A stretch of DNA of 13,543 nucleotides from Candidatus Cloacimonadota bacterium. GTDB lineage: Bacteria > Cloacimonadota > Cloacimonadia > Cloacimonadales > Cloacimonadaceae. The stretch is from NCBI GenBank assembly GCA_012519465.1, contig JAAYQD010000342.1, forward strand, positions 1 to 13,543, written 5' to 3'. The translations under genes and the position numbers were made by a program. A model generated the notes under the pieces. The model was not told where the DNA came from, did no database searches, and was given only the letters and a program-made list of their open reading frames with translations. This document shows positions 1-8,200 of the stretch, one piece after another. Within the stretch, counting starts at the first letter, position 1, and each line of letters starts with the position of its first letter.

Positions 1-73
1 AAGTCAGCAAAACCACCGGATAAATCCAGTGTTACCAAGTGTTTACAGCCTTCGGTTGTGCCCTTTTTATTAT
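1..73 (+). repeat. Structured repeat A, copy 1 (cut by window start)
   Basis: It matches the last 73 bases of the 90-bp element at 1116-1205, with a few substitutions. One pair of differences is informative: the small stem near the 3' end reads CAGCC-TTC-GGTTG here and CAGTC-TTC-GGTTG in the other two copies. A G-C pair has become a G-U pair, so the stem is kept. The left arm of the terminal hairpin lies outside the window. The copy ends in the same TTTTTATTAT as copy 2. Confidence 0.75.
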
Positions 74-183
74 AAGATGCCACCTTAGTTATTAGTTGAT
101 AGTTGATAGGGTTTCGCTAAAGTAAAGTCTATTTTGAATTAGTGAAATTCTTATAATTAGTGGAATTCGTGGTTAAAAACCCT

Positions 184-324
184 TTCGTGGTTAAACCAAA
201 AGCGGCGTCAGCTGCTTCATAGCAGTGCGAAGCACGCTCAACTTGAGCGAAGCGAAGCTCAACCGTGAGCAAAGCGAACACTCAACTGGCGCCTCGGCGC
301 CTCTCAACGCTCGCGAAACGAGCT
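184..324 (+). repeat. Dispersed repeat C, copy 1 (141 bp)
   Basis: This 141-bp block recurs in the same orientation at 12194-12334, 12,010 bases away, with only 3 mismatches by my alignment. It is made of short inverted GC-rich words: TTGAGC...GCTCAA around a GAAGCGAA loop, and GGCGCC-TC-GGCGCC. It contains ORFs in several frames, but the same peptide appears at the other copy and resembles nothing known. I read it as non-coding dispersed repeat DNA. Confidence 0.8.
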
Positions 325-381
325 CCCTAAAGAGTCTCATCAGAGACGGCATTTCAGGGCAAAACAATCGGGCGCAGCCCG
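319..381 (-). repeat. Dispersed repeat B, inverted diverged copy
   Basis: Read on the minus strand, this segment matches the block found at 977-1072 and 11414-11509, including the shared word GAGTCTC and the CGGGC-GCA-GCCCG hairpin. It is more diverged than those two copies, with about ten scattered substitutions, and lacks the final third of the longer version. Confidence 0.65.
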
Positions 382-569
382 CCCCTAACCCCTGCGGCGA
401 AGCCGCCTCCCCCTGTCCCCTAAGATCGCGTATCATGCAATAATTTTCTTGACATTCAATAGTCCCCCTCCATCTTGTTTTTGTAAGCAAAATAGATACT
501 GCGAGCTGCGCGGCTTGGCAGAGATAGATATTTCAATACAAATCAATATAACACATACAGGAGGTTATT

Positions 570-881
570 ATGGATATCACTACCATCGCCAATATCGTGG
601 GATATATCCTTATAGCGGTGGCAGCTATAGCAGTTGTCGGCATTGTTTCCACCTCTGGTCTTGAACAACATTATCTAATAGTAGGCGCCGTAAGTGCATT
701 CATATCTGCCATCTCGCTCTTACTTTTGGCACAAATAACCACTTTTCTTGAATCTATCAATCTCAAGCTCGACTGGCTGTTGCCAGAAAGATTCTTCAGG
801 GTATATACCAACGTTCCCAACCCCGAATCTTTTGTGGCAGAAGGGGAGGAGGAAGAGGAAGGCAGTGATTTAGAAAAATAA
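570..881 (+). CDS. Small two-helix membrane protein, unknown function
   Basis: I do not recognise this 103-aa protein. The start is well supported: a full AGGAGG lies five bases before the ATG. Two hydrophobic segments are visible, about residues 6-27 (rich in I, V, A) and 35-57, joined by a short loop with E32, Q33 and H34. The tail after about residue 60 is soluble. It holds an LDWLLPERFF stretch and a very acidic run of six glutamates around residues 91-97, then a DLEK end. The likely form is an inner-membrane hairpin with a cytoplasmic acidic tail, but this is inference. It stands alone between repeat blocks, with no co-directional neighbour. A lone TTGACA at 449-454 is the only upstream promoter-like element. 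It could be island cargo or an unrelated host gene. Confidence 0.75.
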   Translation: MDITTIANIVGYILIAVAAIAVVGIVSTSGLEQHYLIVGAVSAFISAISLLLLAQITTFLESINLKLDWLLPERFFRVYTNVPNPESFVAEGEEEEEGSDLEK

Positions 882-976
882 AAGCCTGTAGTTGACGGAT
901 GCAGCTTCTAATTAATTGAGATTGTAAGTTGGTGAGTAGTAAGAAGGTGCTGGCGCACCTGAGGGGAACTCGCTTA

Positions 977-1072
977 CGCTCGAGGCTCGCTATCGCTCGA
1001 AGGAAGACGGGCTGCGCCCGATATTTTTGACCTGAACTGCCGTCTCTGCCGAGACTCTTTAAGGAGCTCGCT
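977..1072 (+). repeat. Dispersed repeat B, copy 2 (96 bp)
   Basis: It is the same as 11414-11509 over 96 bases with two adjacent mismatches (GA versus TG near 1006). It contains a CGGGC-TGC-GCCCG hairpin and ends in GGAGCTCGCT. Both copies have the same orientation; the copy at 319-381 is inverted. I see no coding potential or transposase. Confidence 0.8.
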
Positions 1073-1115
1073 GCGCGAGCAAGGTTTTAGGGGCGAGCGG
1101 TGCTCGCTTGATAGT

Positions 1116-1140
1116 ATAATAAAAGCCGACTAAAGTCGGC
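1116..1140 (-). terminator. Intrinsic terminator for leftward transcription
   Basis: Read on the minus strand, a GC-rich six-base-pair stem (GCCGAC/GTCGGC, loop TTTA) is followed directly by TTTTATTAT. This is a standard Rho-independent terminator shape. It lies 160 bases past the PIN stop codon and would end transcripts from the defence block. It is also the terminal hairpin of repeat A, so the repeat may have been kept here for this role. Confidence 0.55.
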
Positions 1141-1205
1141 AAAACCACCGGATAAATCCAGTGTTACCAAGTGGTTACAGTCTTCGGTTGTGCTCTTTTT
1201 ATTAT
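1116..1205. repeat. Structured repeat A, copy 2 (complete, 90 bp)
   Basis: The element begins ATAATAAAAG and ends CTTTTTATTAT, so its ends are inverted repeats of nine bases. Inside are a perfect GCCGAC/GTCGGC stem (1125-1140, loop TAAA), a GGAT-AA-ATCC stem, an AACCAC...GTGGTT pairing and a CAGTC-TTC-GGTTG stem. Copies lie at 1-73 and 11919-12008. Small size, terminal inverted repeats and conserved stems resemble a miniature mobile repeat or a REP-like element. A small RNA on the minus strand ending at the terminal hairpin is an alternative. No family is recognised. Confidence 0.7.
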
Positions 1206-1300
1206 GGTAATTAGTGGAATTCGTGGTTAAAAACCCTTTCGTGTGATTTCGTGCCTTTCGTGGTTAATAAAAGACGCCAGCTACTCGCAGTCTATGCCTA

Positions 1301-1803
1301 TTAGGAATCTAAAACTTCAAATAGATCTGTCTGAATCGGCACAGGTATAGGTTCTACTGCAATCCTATCTTTTACTAATTCTGCCATGTTTGTGAGAGCT
1401 TTATCCTCAGTGTATAAAATCTCCACACCGTTGGCCAATGCAGTAGCCAAAATCATCCAATCTGCTTTGATGGCAGTATTGCTGTGAAAACTATTGAGGT
1501 CTTGCTTGGGGTGTTTCATATCATGTTGCTTAGAAATCATGGCACACTCCAGAGCAGCCCTGGCGCAAAATGGCACAATGATAAATCGCTTTTGCAAAAC
1601 GTCAAACAAATCAATCTGTACGTCAAGATCAACATCTCTGAGCAGCTCACTTACCACGATAGTGGATATCATTGTATGTGATTCTTGTTTGTCAAGTTGC
1701 TCCAAAAGCTGTTGAGCGTGTCTTATCTTATGCTTTTGTGTGTCGATTGCTTTTCTTTGATTGCCCAAGTGATAACGTGTGTATCTAACATTATGATAGA
1801 CAT
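1301..1803 (-). pseudogene. PIN-domain ribonuclease (VapC-like), broken by a -1 frameshift
   Basis: PIN-domain proteins are Mg-dependent RNases, often toxins of type II toxin-antitoxin pairs. Here the domain is split across two frames. From ATG at 1803 the first frame reads MSIIMLDTHVITWAIKEK, a classic PIN start with the first catalytic Asp, then stops at 1725-1723. The rest lies in the -1 frame and is open from 1768 to 1301. It supplies the Glu (VVSELL), the third acidic residue (ADWMILATA) and the fourth (YTEDKAL). A one-base loss between 1768 and 1726, most likely in the A-runs at 1754-1751 or 1737-1734, would explain this; restoring one A gives a protein of about 167 aa. I see no clear slippery heptamer. 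The start lies one base after the stop of the 260-aa gene, implying translational coupling. Natural decay, a phase-variable run and a sequencing error are all possible. Confidence 0.75.
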
Positions 1804-1804
1804 A

Positions 1805-2587
1805 TCAATCTCTCATACTCCTAATGTGCGCATCAATATCTTCTATGGAGTTGTATTTATCAGCCAAGAACGGTTTGATCTCCTGTACAGCCTGTGCAAT
1901 TCCCGTGGATTCCATTACTGAAAAACTGCTAATAATAAAATCATCGAGAACCCATTGATCATCATGTTTATAGCAAGCCTCGCCAACTATCTTCAGCATA
2001 TCTCCATACAAATGATGTGCCATTTCTTTTGCCAAGTCCTTATCTGGTATCTTACACGTAACAACCTTTCCATCTAATGACACTATGCGTGCGGTGGGAT
2101 TTTCTTTGCCACCAATACCGATCAATTTGCCGTATATCCACGAGGGTTCACTGAAGGTCCTCACCTTAAAGGTTGGCATTTGATAGTACTTATCCGTCAG
2201 CTTGATGGGTTGTTGCGAGATAAACGGGGAGTGGCAGGATATGGTATAATTGTTCTTCTTGGAGAGGTCGGCAGCACTCTTGATAAAATCTTTTGTTTTT
2301 TGCGTGGGTATAGCGGCAGTGTTGCTTGCGAATGCAGATATTATAGAAGCCAATATGTTATTCATCTGCTCTGATGTCTCATTGTACTTTAATATAAGAC
2401 TGCCACCTTCAATACTAACCAAGTTGATTTCATGCTCTTTGGCGGTGACAGGAATCCCGAGCTTCTTTCCTTCTGCTTGCACCGCCTCACTAAATGCATA
2501 TAAAAAGGGTGCCAAATCCAGAAAAGACATCGTGGCGGGTGAAAGCTGATCACCATCTATGCGAATATCGAAAGCGTATTCATTCAT
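1805..2587 (-). CDS. Unrecognised 260-aa protein paired with PIN gene
   Basis: I do not recognise a named family. The start is firm: AAGGAGGT lies five bases before the ATG. Residues 1-70 look alpha/beta, with a helix around 20-43 (FLDLAPFLYAFSEAVQ). Residues 72-112 are helical and polar. Residues 138-220 form a compact, beta-rich stretch with a WIYGKLIGIGG turn and a DGKVVTCKI strand, compatible with a small barrel. The C-terminus ends in a short charged helix, DIDAHIRSMRD. There is no signal peptide, membrane segment or catalytic motif that I can see. The next gene, one base downstream, is a PIN nuclease, so the pair has toxin-antitoxin geometry and the charged tail could clamp the PIN protein. 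That role is inference; a nucleic-acid-binding partner of the PIN nuclease is an alternative. The 256-base gap before it suggests its own promoter. Confidence 0.8.
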   Translation of the reverse strand: MNEYAFDIRIDGDQLSPATMSFLDLAPFLYAFSEAVQAEGKKLGIPVTAKEHEINLVSIEGGSLILKYNETSEQMNNILASIISAFASNTAAIPTQKTKDFIKSAADLSKKNNYTISCHSPFISQQPIKLTDKYYQMPTFKVRTFSEPSWIYGKLIGIGGKENPTARIVSLDGKVVTCKIPDKDLAKEMAHHLYGDMLKIVGEACYKHDDQWVLDDFIISSFSVMESTGIAQAVQEIKPFLADKYNSIEDIDAHIRSMRD

Positions 2588-2679
2588 AACAACCTCCTTG
2601 TATGGAGTAACTATCTGATGTGTAGTAAAATATAATTGGAAGCAGCCAGGAAAGTATACTTCAAAAAGAGATACATAAC

Positions 2680-2708
2680 ATGAATAAATGCCATTATGAT
2701 TTTGTCAA
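2680..2708 (-). promoter_or_regulatory. Possible promoter for the 260-aa/PIN pair
   Basis: A consensus TTGACA lies at 2708-2703 on the minus strand in the gap between the anticodon nuclease stop and the 260-aa start. At the right distance the -10 is poor (TATTCA or ATTCAT). A better TATATT occurs nearer the gene, at about 2634-2629, but has no matching -35. I give this as a weak candidate only. The rest of the gap (2588-2843) shows no gene and no clear terminator. Confidence 0.25.
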
Positions 2709-2843
2709 GTTCCAAAATCCTTTGTAGTGGTAGAATTGTGCGATAGATCTAAATATTCGACGGGATTAGTGATACCGTGCTCTGCTGGGATAATAAGGCA
2801 TGGGTGGCGAGGACGGTTGATGCTTAGGCTCTTAATAAATGTG

Positions 2844-5219
2844 CTAACTTGTTACTATATCTTGACCGTTTATGCTGCGAATCAACGCCTTATACTGATC
2901 AATATCCTTTTCTTTAATTTTTTTTAAAACCAGATAGGCTGCCTTTTGAAACTCTGAAGCATCAATGGGTTCCATGCTCCTTTCAATATCCTTTTCAAGG
3001 TGTGATAACTCGTTGCCTATTCTGAAGATTACTATTTGCGATAATAGATCGTCATCAAAAAACTTAAGGATACGTTCCCTTAACCCAAATTCATTATCAT
3101 TCTTGCAGGGGTATTTGAAGAAGAGATAAGCCTCTAAGAATTTTCGCAGATTGTTACCAAAACTGTAGTATTTTTCTGGATTATCACAAGAACCTTCCTC
3201 ATATGCACATAGATATATCTGATGGAATAAATAGTTGAACTCTGTTACATACTCTCTTAGATGACGTGGCATCATCTTGATACTACTTCTGGCATATGTT
3301 CTTTTGACAATAAAGTGTGCATGCTTCTTTTTCAACGCCATTGTTTTCAAATATCTAAGAAACTCCAGGTTGTGCGTAGATACGAAGAGTTGGGAAAACT
3401 TTGAGCCATCTGTTTTCATTTGCTTAACAATAAGGTTTTCAATTAGGCTAAATACAAAGTATATATGATTATTATCCAAGCTTGAAACAGGATCATCAAT
3501 CCAAACAACTACTTCTTTCCCCATAGTGTCCAAATCTTCTAGCTTAGCCATAAAGTAGCAAAATGAGATTAGACTCTTTTCACCTTCACTAAGATTATAC
3601 GCTTGTTTCTCTCCTCTTTTGATTATGAACTTATAGTCATCGGAATCAACGCCTTTAACAGCTTCCAAAGATAATGATTCGTGCCCAAAGTAGCTTGATA
3701 GATACTCATTTACTTTGTCTGCTCCTTTTCTTTCATCTCGTAGTTCTGAAGTTAATTGGCTGATCTCTTGAAGGATTACTTCAATCTTACCATCTATACT
3801 AGCCAACCTTTTCAGCTGCTCTTCATCGTTGTCCTTAAGTTTATTAAGTTCATTGATGGATTGATCATAATTTGTATCGTCAAGGAACTTGCGGACAACT
3901 TCAAGGCGAAGCGTCTCTCTCTTTTCCATCTGCGTTGAAGATAGATTCAATCCTTCTGCATTATTCTTTTGTAAGAGCTTATTCAAGCTTTTGATACTAT
4001 CATTCAAAGAAGATATTAGTTCACTGGTATCTATGGGATCAATTGGAGCAAAGATGTTTTTTAGTTTAACCTCTAAAATGTCCTTTATAATCGACAGCAA
4101 CCTATCATGTTTGGTCTTACTGTTGGCTAGATTATTGATAACTTGAGAAGCTTTTTCTGAATATAAGGCATAAAAGTCAGTTATAGAGACGGGTATGTTA
4201 AAATCACAGGTTTCAATATTTTCCTTGACCTCATCCAGCAATTGATTGAGTTCCTTCCTTAATAATTCAGATTCTTGGGAAAAATGTGCATCAAGTTTTC
4301 TCCATAGCTCATCATTTATAACTCCTCCACAAAAAGCACATTTCTCTAATTTTGACTTATGTAGATCGATTCCATTTCTGACCCATTCTTGAAGAAGAGC
4401 ATCACTTATGAGTTGCTGTATTGGTCTGGAAGGTGAGACTTTTTTGTTTAAAAGAACATTAGCAGAGTCCGCCAGCTCTTTTATGTCTTGTAACTCTATC
4501 TTAAAATCCTTAAGTGCTGGTTTAACTTCGTCTTTCAAAAATATATTTAATGCACCTACCTCCTGTTCAGACAATGGTGACTTTGGTGAATGCTCCAAAC
4601 TTTCTATATCTTGAGTAATCTTGGTTATATCGTAATTAACATCTTTAAAAATCTGGTTTTCCTTAATCTCACGAGCTTTGTTTCTGAGTTGAGTTTTGAG
4701 ATTAGCAGCATAGGCATTTTTTTGCTCACTTGCATTTTTAGATGATTCAATTATGATAGAACGTTCAAATTCTAGTCCGCTTTTTTCTTCTACATTACCG
4801 AGATGATCCCGTAATTCTTTGATTTTCTTTTCGATTTCAATATTCTTTTCTCCCATTATGGCAAAAGATTGTATCTCTCCACTACTTTCATCATTAAGCC
4901 ATTGTAGGTATTCTCCAACAAAATCGCTACTGAATACCCTCACTTCAATGGGACATTGCGACACATCATTGTTGGTGATTTGTTGCTTATCATCAAGGAC
5001 AATTCTGAATTCTGCGCTTTTTATTTTATCCGAGATTTCACGATCTTCGAGACTTTTAAAAATGCGTGACAATGATGTCTTGCCTGACCAGTTCCTACCA
5101 TATAGCACATTAATTTTTTTGAACTCAGCGACTGTTCCATTGTCTTTTTTAACTTCGTTATCCCAGATGAAATTATTGAAAACTCCAAGATTAATAATTG
5201 ACTCGATCTTCTTAATCAT
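2844..5219 (-). CDS. rloC: RloC/PrrC-like anticodon nuclease with zinc hook
   Basis: This 791-aa protein has the layout of RloC, an ABC-ATPase-regulated nuclease that cuts tRNA in the anticodon loop and so blocks translation. A Walker A motif (GRNWSGKT, 41-48) is followed by long coiled-coil stretches around a CAFC zinc hook (C294, C297). The ABC signature LSEGEKS (543-549), Walker B VVWIDDP (571-577) and switch histidine STHN (H616) complete the ATPase. The C-terminal part carries a candidate catalytic triad R692-x3-E696...H740 (NLRKFLEAY and NELSHLE), matching the R-x3-E...H pattern of PrrC (R320, E324, H356). Here E and H are 44 residues apart, against 32 in PrrC. The hook argues for RloC over PrrC. 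AAGGAG lies five bases before the start. The gene begins 22 bases after hsdR, so it is probably co-transcribed with the restriction system. Its DNA is clearly AT-richer than hsdR, a sign of separate origin. An AAA_13 ATPase without nuclease activity is the main alternative. Confidence 0.8.
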   Translation of the reverse strand: MIKKIESIINLGVFNNFIWDNEVKKDNGTVAEFKKINVLYGRNWSGKTSLSRIFKSLEDREISDKIKSAEFRIVLDDKQQITNNDVSQCPIEVRVFSSDFVGEYLQWLNDESSGEIQSFAIMGEKNIEIEKKIKELRDHLGNVEEKSGLEFERSIIIESSKNASEQKNAYAANLKTQLRNKAREIKENQIFKDVNYDITKITQDIESLEHSPKSPLSEQEVGALNIFLKDEVKPALKDFKIELQDIKELADSANVLLNKKVSPSRPIQQLISDALLQEWVRNGIDLHKSKLEKCAFCGGVINDELWRKLDAHFSQESELLRKELNQLLDEVKENIETCDFNIPVSITDFYALYSEKASQVINNLANSKTKHDRLLSIIKDILEVKLKNIFAPIDPIDTSELISSLNDSIKSLNKLLQKNNAEGLNLSSTQMEKRETLRLEVVRKFLDDTNYDQSINELNKLKDNDEEQLKRLASIDGKIEVILQEISQLTSELRDERKGADKVNEYLSSYFGHESLSLEAVKGVDSDDYKFIIKRGEKQAYNLSEGEKSLISFCYFMAKLEDLDTMGKEVVVWIDDPVSSLDNNHIYFVFSLIENLIVKQMKTDGSKFSQLFVSTHNLEFLRYLKTMALKKKHAHFIVKRTYARSSIKMMPRHLREYVTEFNYLFHQIYLCAYEEGSCDNPEKYYSFGNNLRKFLEAYLFFKYPCKNDNEFGLRERILKFFDDDLLSQIVIFRIGNELSHLEKDIERSMEPIDASEFQKAAYLVLKKIKEKDIDQYKALIRSINGQDIVTS

Positions 5220-5241
5220 TATCGCTCCTTCTTGCCACGCA

Positions 5242-8200
5242 CTAAAAACTCACTATATCACTAAATCTCATAAAGAACGCCGTCAGCGTCTCCAATACAG
5301 ATTCTCTTTTCTTGCTGCGTTCCCCGCTTTTCGTGAACCGGGAAACAGCCGGCAGTACCTTCGTGATTGCCGTGCCTGTCTCTTGGATATACCCATTGAT
5401 AAACGCACTTTGCATAAATTTGTAGGTCTCATCTTTATTCAGCTCTTCATCGGCGATGATTTTGTCCAATTCCGTGATTTTACGTTCTTCCACAAAGCTT
5501 TGCCAATCCTGGTCCACATCGCTGGAGGGGGTGAGGCTGGCGATGAATTGCAGGATAAGGTCTTTCTTGTTGCGCAGTTCCATACTGGAATCCACCGTCT
5601 TGGTGATATTGACGATTATCTCTTTGTCTTTTTGGTGGCTATCCTGATATTTCTTGATCTGCTGCAGGATAAAGTCGATGCTAAAATCCACCTGTTTGAT
5701 TAGTTCCATCTCGAACACGATGTCATCGTTGACGTTTTCCGAATTGCCCTTGTCCCTGCCTCTGTATTCGTGATAGAGATCGATGTACATGCTATGATAA
5801 TCTTGAAAATCCCTCTCGGAGAGGATTTCCTGCCCGGCAAATTCATCAAAGGAAACCAGGATATTGCGCACTTTGAGGATATTGCCATAGAGCTTGATAA
5901 AGTCCTTTTGGTTTTGTTCTCCCACGATCATCACCCCCACGGGGAATCTCTCTTGTAGATCAGCTATCAATTCCACATATCCCGGGATTTGCCTTTCACC
6001 TGCCAGATAGCCCTTGTAATATTCATCAAAGGTCTTTAGCAACACTATTCCGCAGGCATTCTTGTCTCCAAACAGGGCAATGCTCTTGTTGGTGGCATTT
6101 TCCAGATTGCGAAAGCATACGATATTGCCATAGGTCTTGATGGTATTGAGGATGCGGTTTGTTCTGGAAAAGGCCTGCAGCAGGCCGTGCAGGCGCAAGT
6201 TTTTATCCACCCACAGCGTATTCAGGGTGGTGGCATCAAAGCCGGTGAGGAACATATTGACCACGATCAGGAGGTCCAATTCACGGTCTTTCACCCGTTG
6301 AGAGACGTCTTTGTAGTAGTTTTGAAACTTATCACTGGAAGTATCAAAGTTCGTATTGAAGATCCGGTTATAATCCCCAATGGCAGCATCCAGAAAATCA
6401 CGGGAGCTGTGATCCAGCCTTCCAGTATCCTCCAGGTTTTCGTCTTGGATGATGCCCTCCAGAGGGGGATCGTCTTCGTTTACGGTAAAGCTATAGATTA
6501 TCCCCACCTTCAGCCTTTTATCGCTGGGGATATCCGCCATTTGCCTTTGAAACTCGGCATAATATCTTTTTGCCAGGTCTATGGATGCCACGGCAAAGAT
6601 GGAATTGAAGCCAGCCAAGCGCCTGTCTTTGAGCTGATAGTGGCTGTTGCGCTTGGTCTTTTGATCAAAATGGGTGAGGATATACTGCACGATATTTGAG
6701 ATGCGCTGGGGGGCGGCAAGCGCCCGTTCCCGGTCTATATCCCACACCTTGGCATCGGCGATGTCTTCCTGCTCTTTCATGGTGCTTACATAATCTATCC
6801 TAAAGGGCAGGACGTTTTTATCCATAATGGCATCCACAATGGTGTATGTATGCAGCTTTTCTCCAAATACCTGCTGGGTGGTCCTGAGGGTGGGCTGGGA
6901 ACTGCTGCTGGAATTGGCGGCAAAGATGGGGGTGCCCGTAAAGCCAAAAAGATGATACTTTTTGAAGGTGCGGGTGATGGCAGCATGCATATCACCAAAT
7001 TGGGAGCGATGGCATTCATCAAAGATAATCACCATCCTCTGGTTGTAAGAGAGGTGTTGCTTTTCCCTTCTGATGAGGATGGAAAGTTTTTGGATGGTGG
7101 TGATGATGATGCGGGCATGGGGGTCTTCCAGCTGCTCTTTTAGCTTGGCAGTGCTGGTGTTGCTATTGGCGGCACCGCGCTCAAATTTGTCATACTCCCT
7201 CATGGTCTGATAATCGAGGTCTTTTCTATCCACCACAAACAGCACTTTATCAATATAATCAAGCTGCCTGGCTAATTGTGCGGTTTTGAAGGAGGTGAGG
7301 GTCTTGCCGCTGCCGGTGGTATGCCAGATATAACCGCCGCCTTCCACAGTTCCATAGGTCTTGTAATTATGGGAAATCTCAATATGCCGCATGATCCGCT
7401 CGGTGGCAACTATCTGATAGGGGCGCATCGCCAATAGCAGCTTATCGGTGGTAAATACACAGTATTTGAGGAGCAGATTGAGGAGGGTGTGTTTGGCAAA
7501 GAAGGTGCGTCCAAAATCCATCAGGTCTGGGATGGGACGGTTGTTGGCATCCGCCCACCAGGAGGTAAATTCAAAGCTGTTGCTGGTTTGTTTGCCCCTC
7601 CTGCCACCTGTATCCCGATGCTGTTTGATGTGCGTATCACGGGTGGTATTGCTGTAATATTTGGTGTGGGTGCCATTGGAGATCACAAAGATCTGCACAT
7701 ATTCAAAGAGGCCGCTGCCCGCCCAAAAAGACTCCCGGCTATAACGATTGATCTGGTTGAACGCCTCCTTGATCTCCACCCCGCGCTTTTTGAGCTCCAC
7801 ATGAACCAAAGGAAGACCGTTTACCAAGATGGTAACGTCATAGCGATTTACCCTTTGCCCATCCTCCACGCTGTATTGATTGATCACCTGCAGGCGGTTG
7901 TTGTGGATATTTGTCTTATCCAGGAGGTAGATGTTTTTGATCGTTCCATCATCGCAGGTGAGCAGTTGGATATGATCTTCCTGAATGATAGTGGTCTTTT
8001 CCGGGATGCCAAAATTGAGATTGGCGATCTTGCCCGTGAAGAGCTGATCCCACTCGGCATCTGAGAATGTGTAGCCATTCAAGGCTTCCAATTGACGGCG
8101 CAGATTGATGATAAGTTCAGCTTCCGAGGTGATGGGCAGATATTCGTAGGCTTGGGCCTGTAACAGCTCGATAAATTCCTTTTCCAAAGCAGCTTCGCTC

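Larger units (their letters stand above)
1..569. repeat. Repeat-mosaic intergenic region, no gene seen
   Basis: I see no credible gene here; the ORFs present are translations of dispersed repeats that recur at the right side of the window. In order it holds a partial copy of the 90-bp structured repeat A (1-73), a segment (113-140) whose inverted copy lies at 12090-12117 (26 of 28 bases match), a TTCGTGG-rich stretch, repeat C (184-324) and an inverted, diverged copy of repeat B (319-381). Several short GC hairpins with three-base loops are visible, such as CGGGC-GCA-GCCCG at 369-381. A lone TTGACA at 449-454 could be a -35 element for the following membrane protein gene, but no convincing -10 sits at the right distance. 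Confidence 0.7.
1105..1265 (+). repeat. Left 161-bp direct repeat bounding the island
   Basis: This block matches 11908-12068 in the same orientation with five mismatches by hand alignment. It contains the whole 90-bp repeat A plus a tail of TTCGTG-type words. The two members bracket the defence genes at a distance of 10,803 bases. Recombination between them would remove hsdM, hsdS, hsdR, the anticodon nuclease and the 260-aa/PIN pair together. No integrase, att-like core or tRNA end is visible, so a site-specific element is not supported. Confidence 0.75.
882..1300. repeat. Repeat-mosaic intergenic region
   Basis: No gene is visible between the membrane protein gene and the 3' end of the PIN gene. 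The stretch contains repeat B (977-1072), repeat A (1116-1205) and a tail of degenerate TTCGTG words up to 1265. The part from 1105 to 1265 is the left member of a direct repeat pair whose right member is 11908-12068. Confidence 0.75.

Noticed and set aside
191..490. Open frames in both strands of the left repeat block (also 225-443 and 12235-12426)
   Set aside because: They are translations of repeat C and inverted repeat B; the same peptide start recurs at both copies of repeat C. No ribosome binding site or family resemblance is present.
1..1265. Repeat-rich DNA considered as a CRISPR array
   Set aside because: The repeats are few, of unequal length, in both orientations and not separated by regular unique spacers. 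No cas gene is present.
4819..5703. 294-aa plus-strand open frame
   Set aside because: It lies antisense across the anticodon nuclease and hsdR, which have full sets of family motifs. It has no ribosome binding site or recognisable domain.
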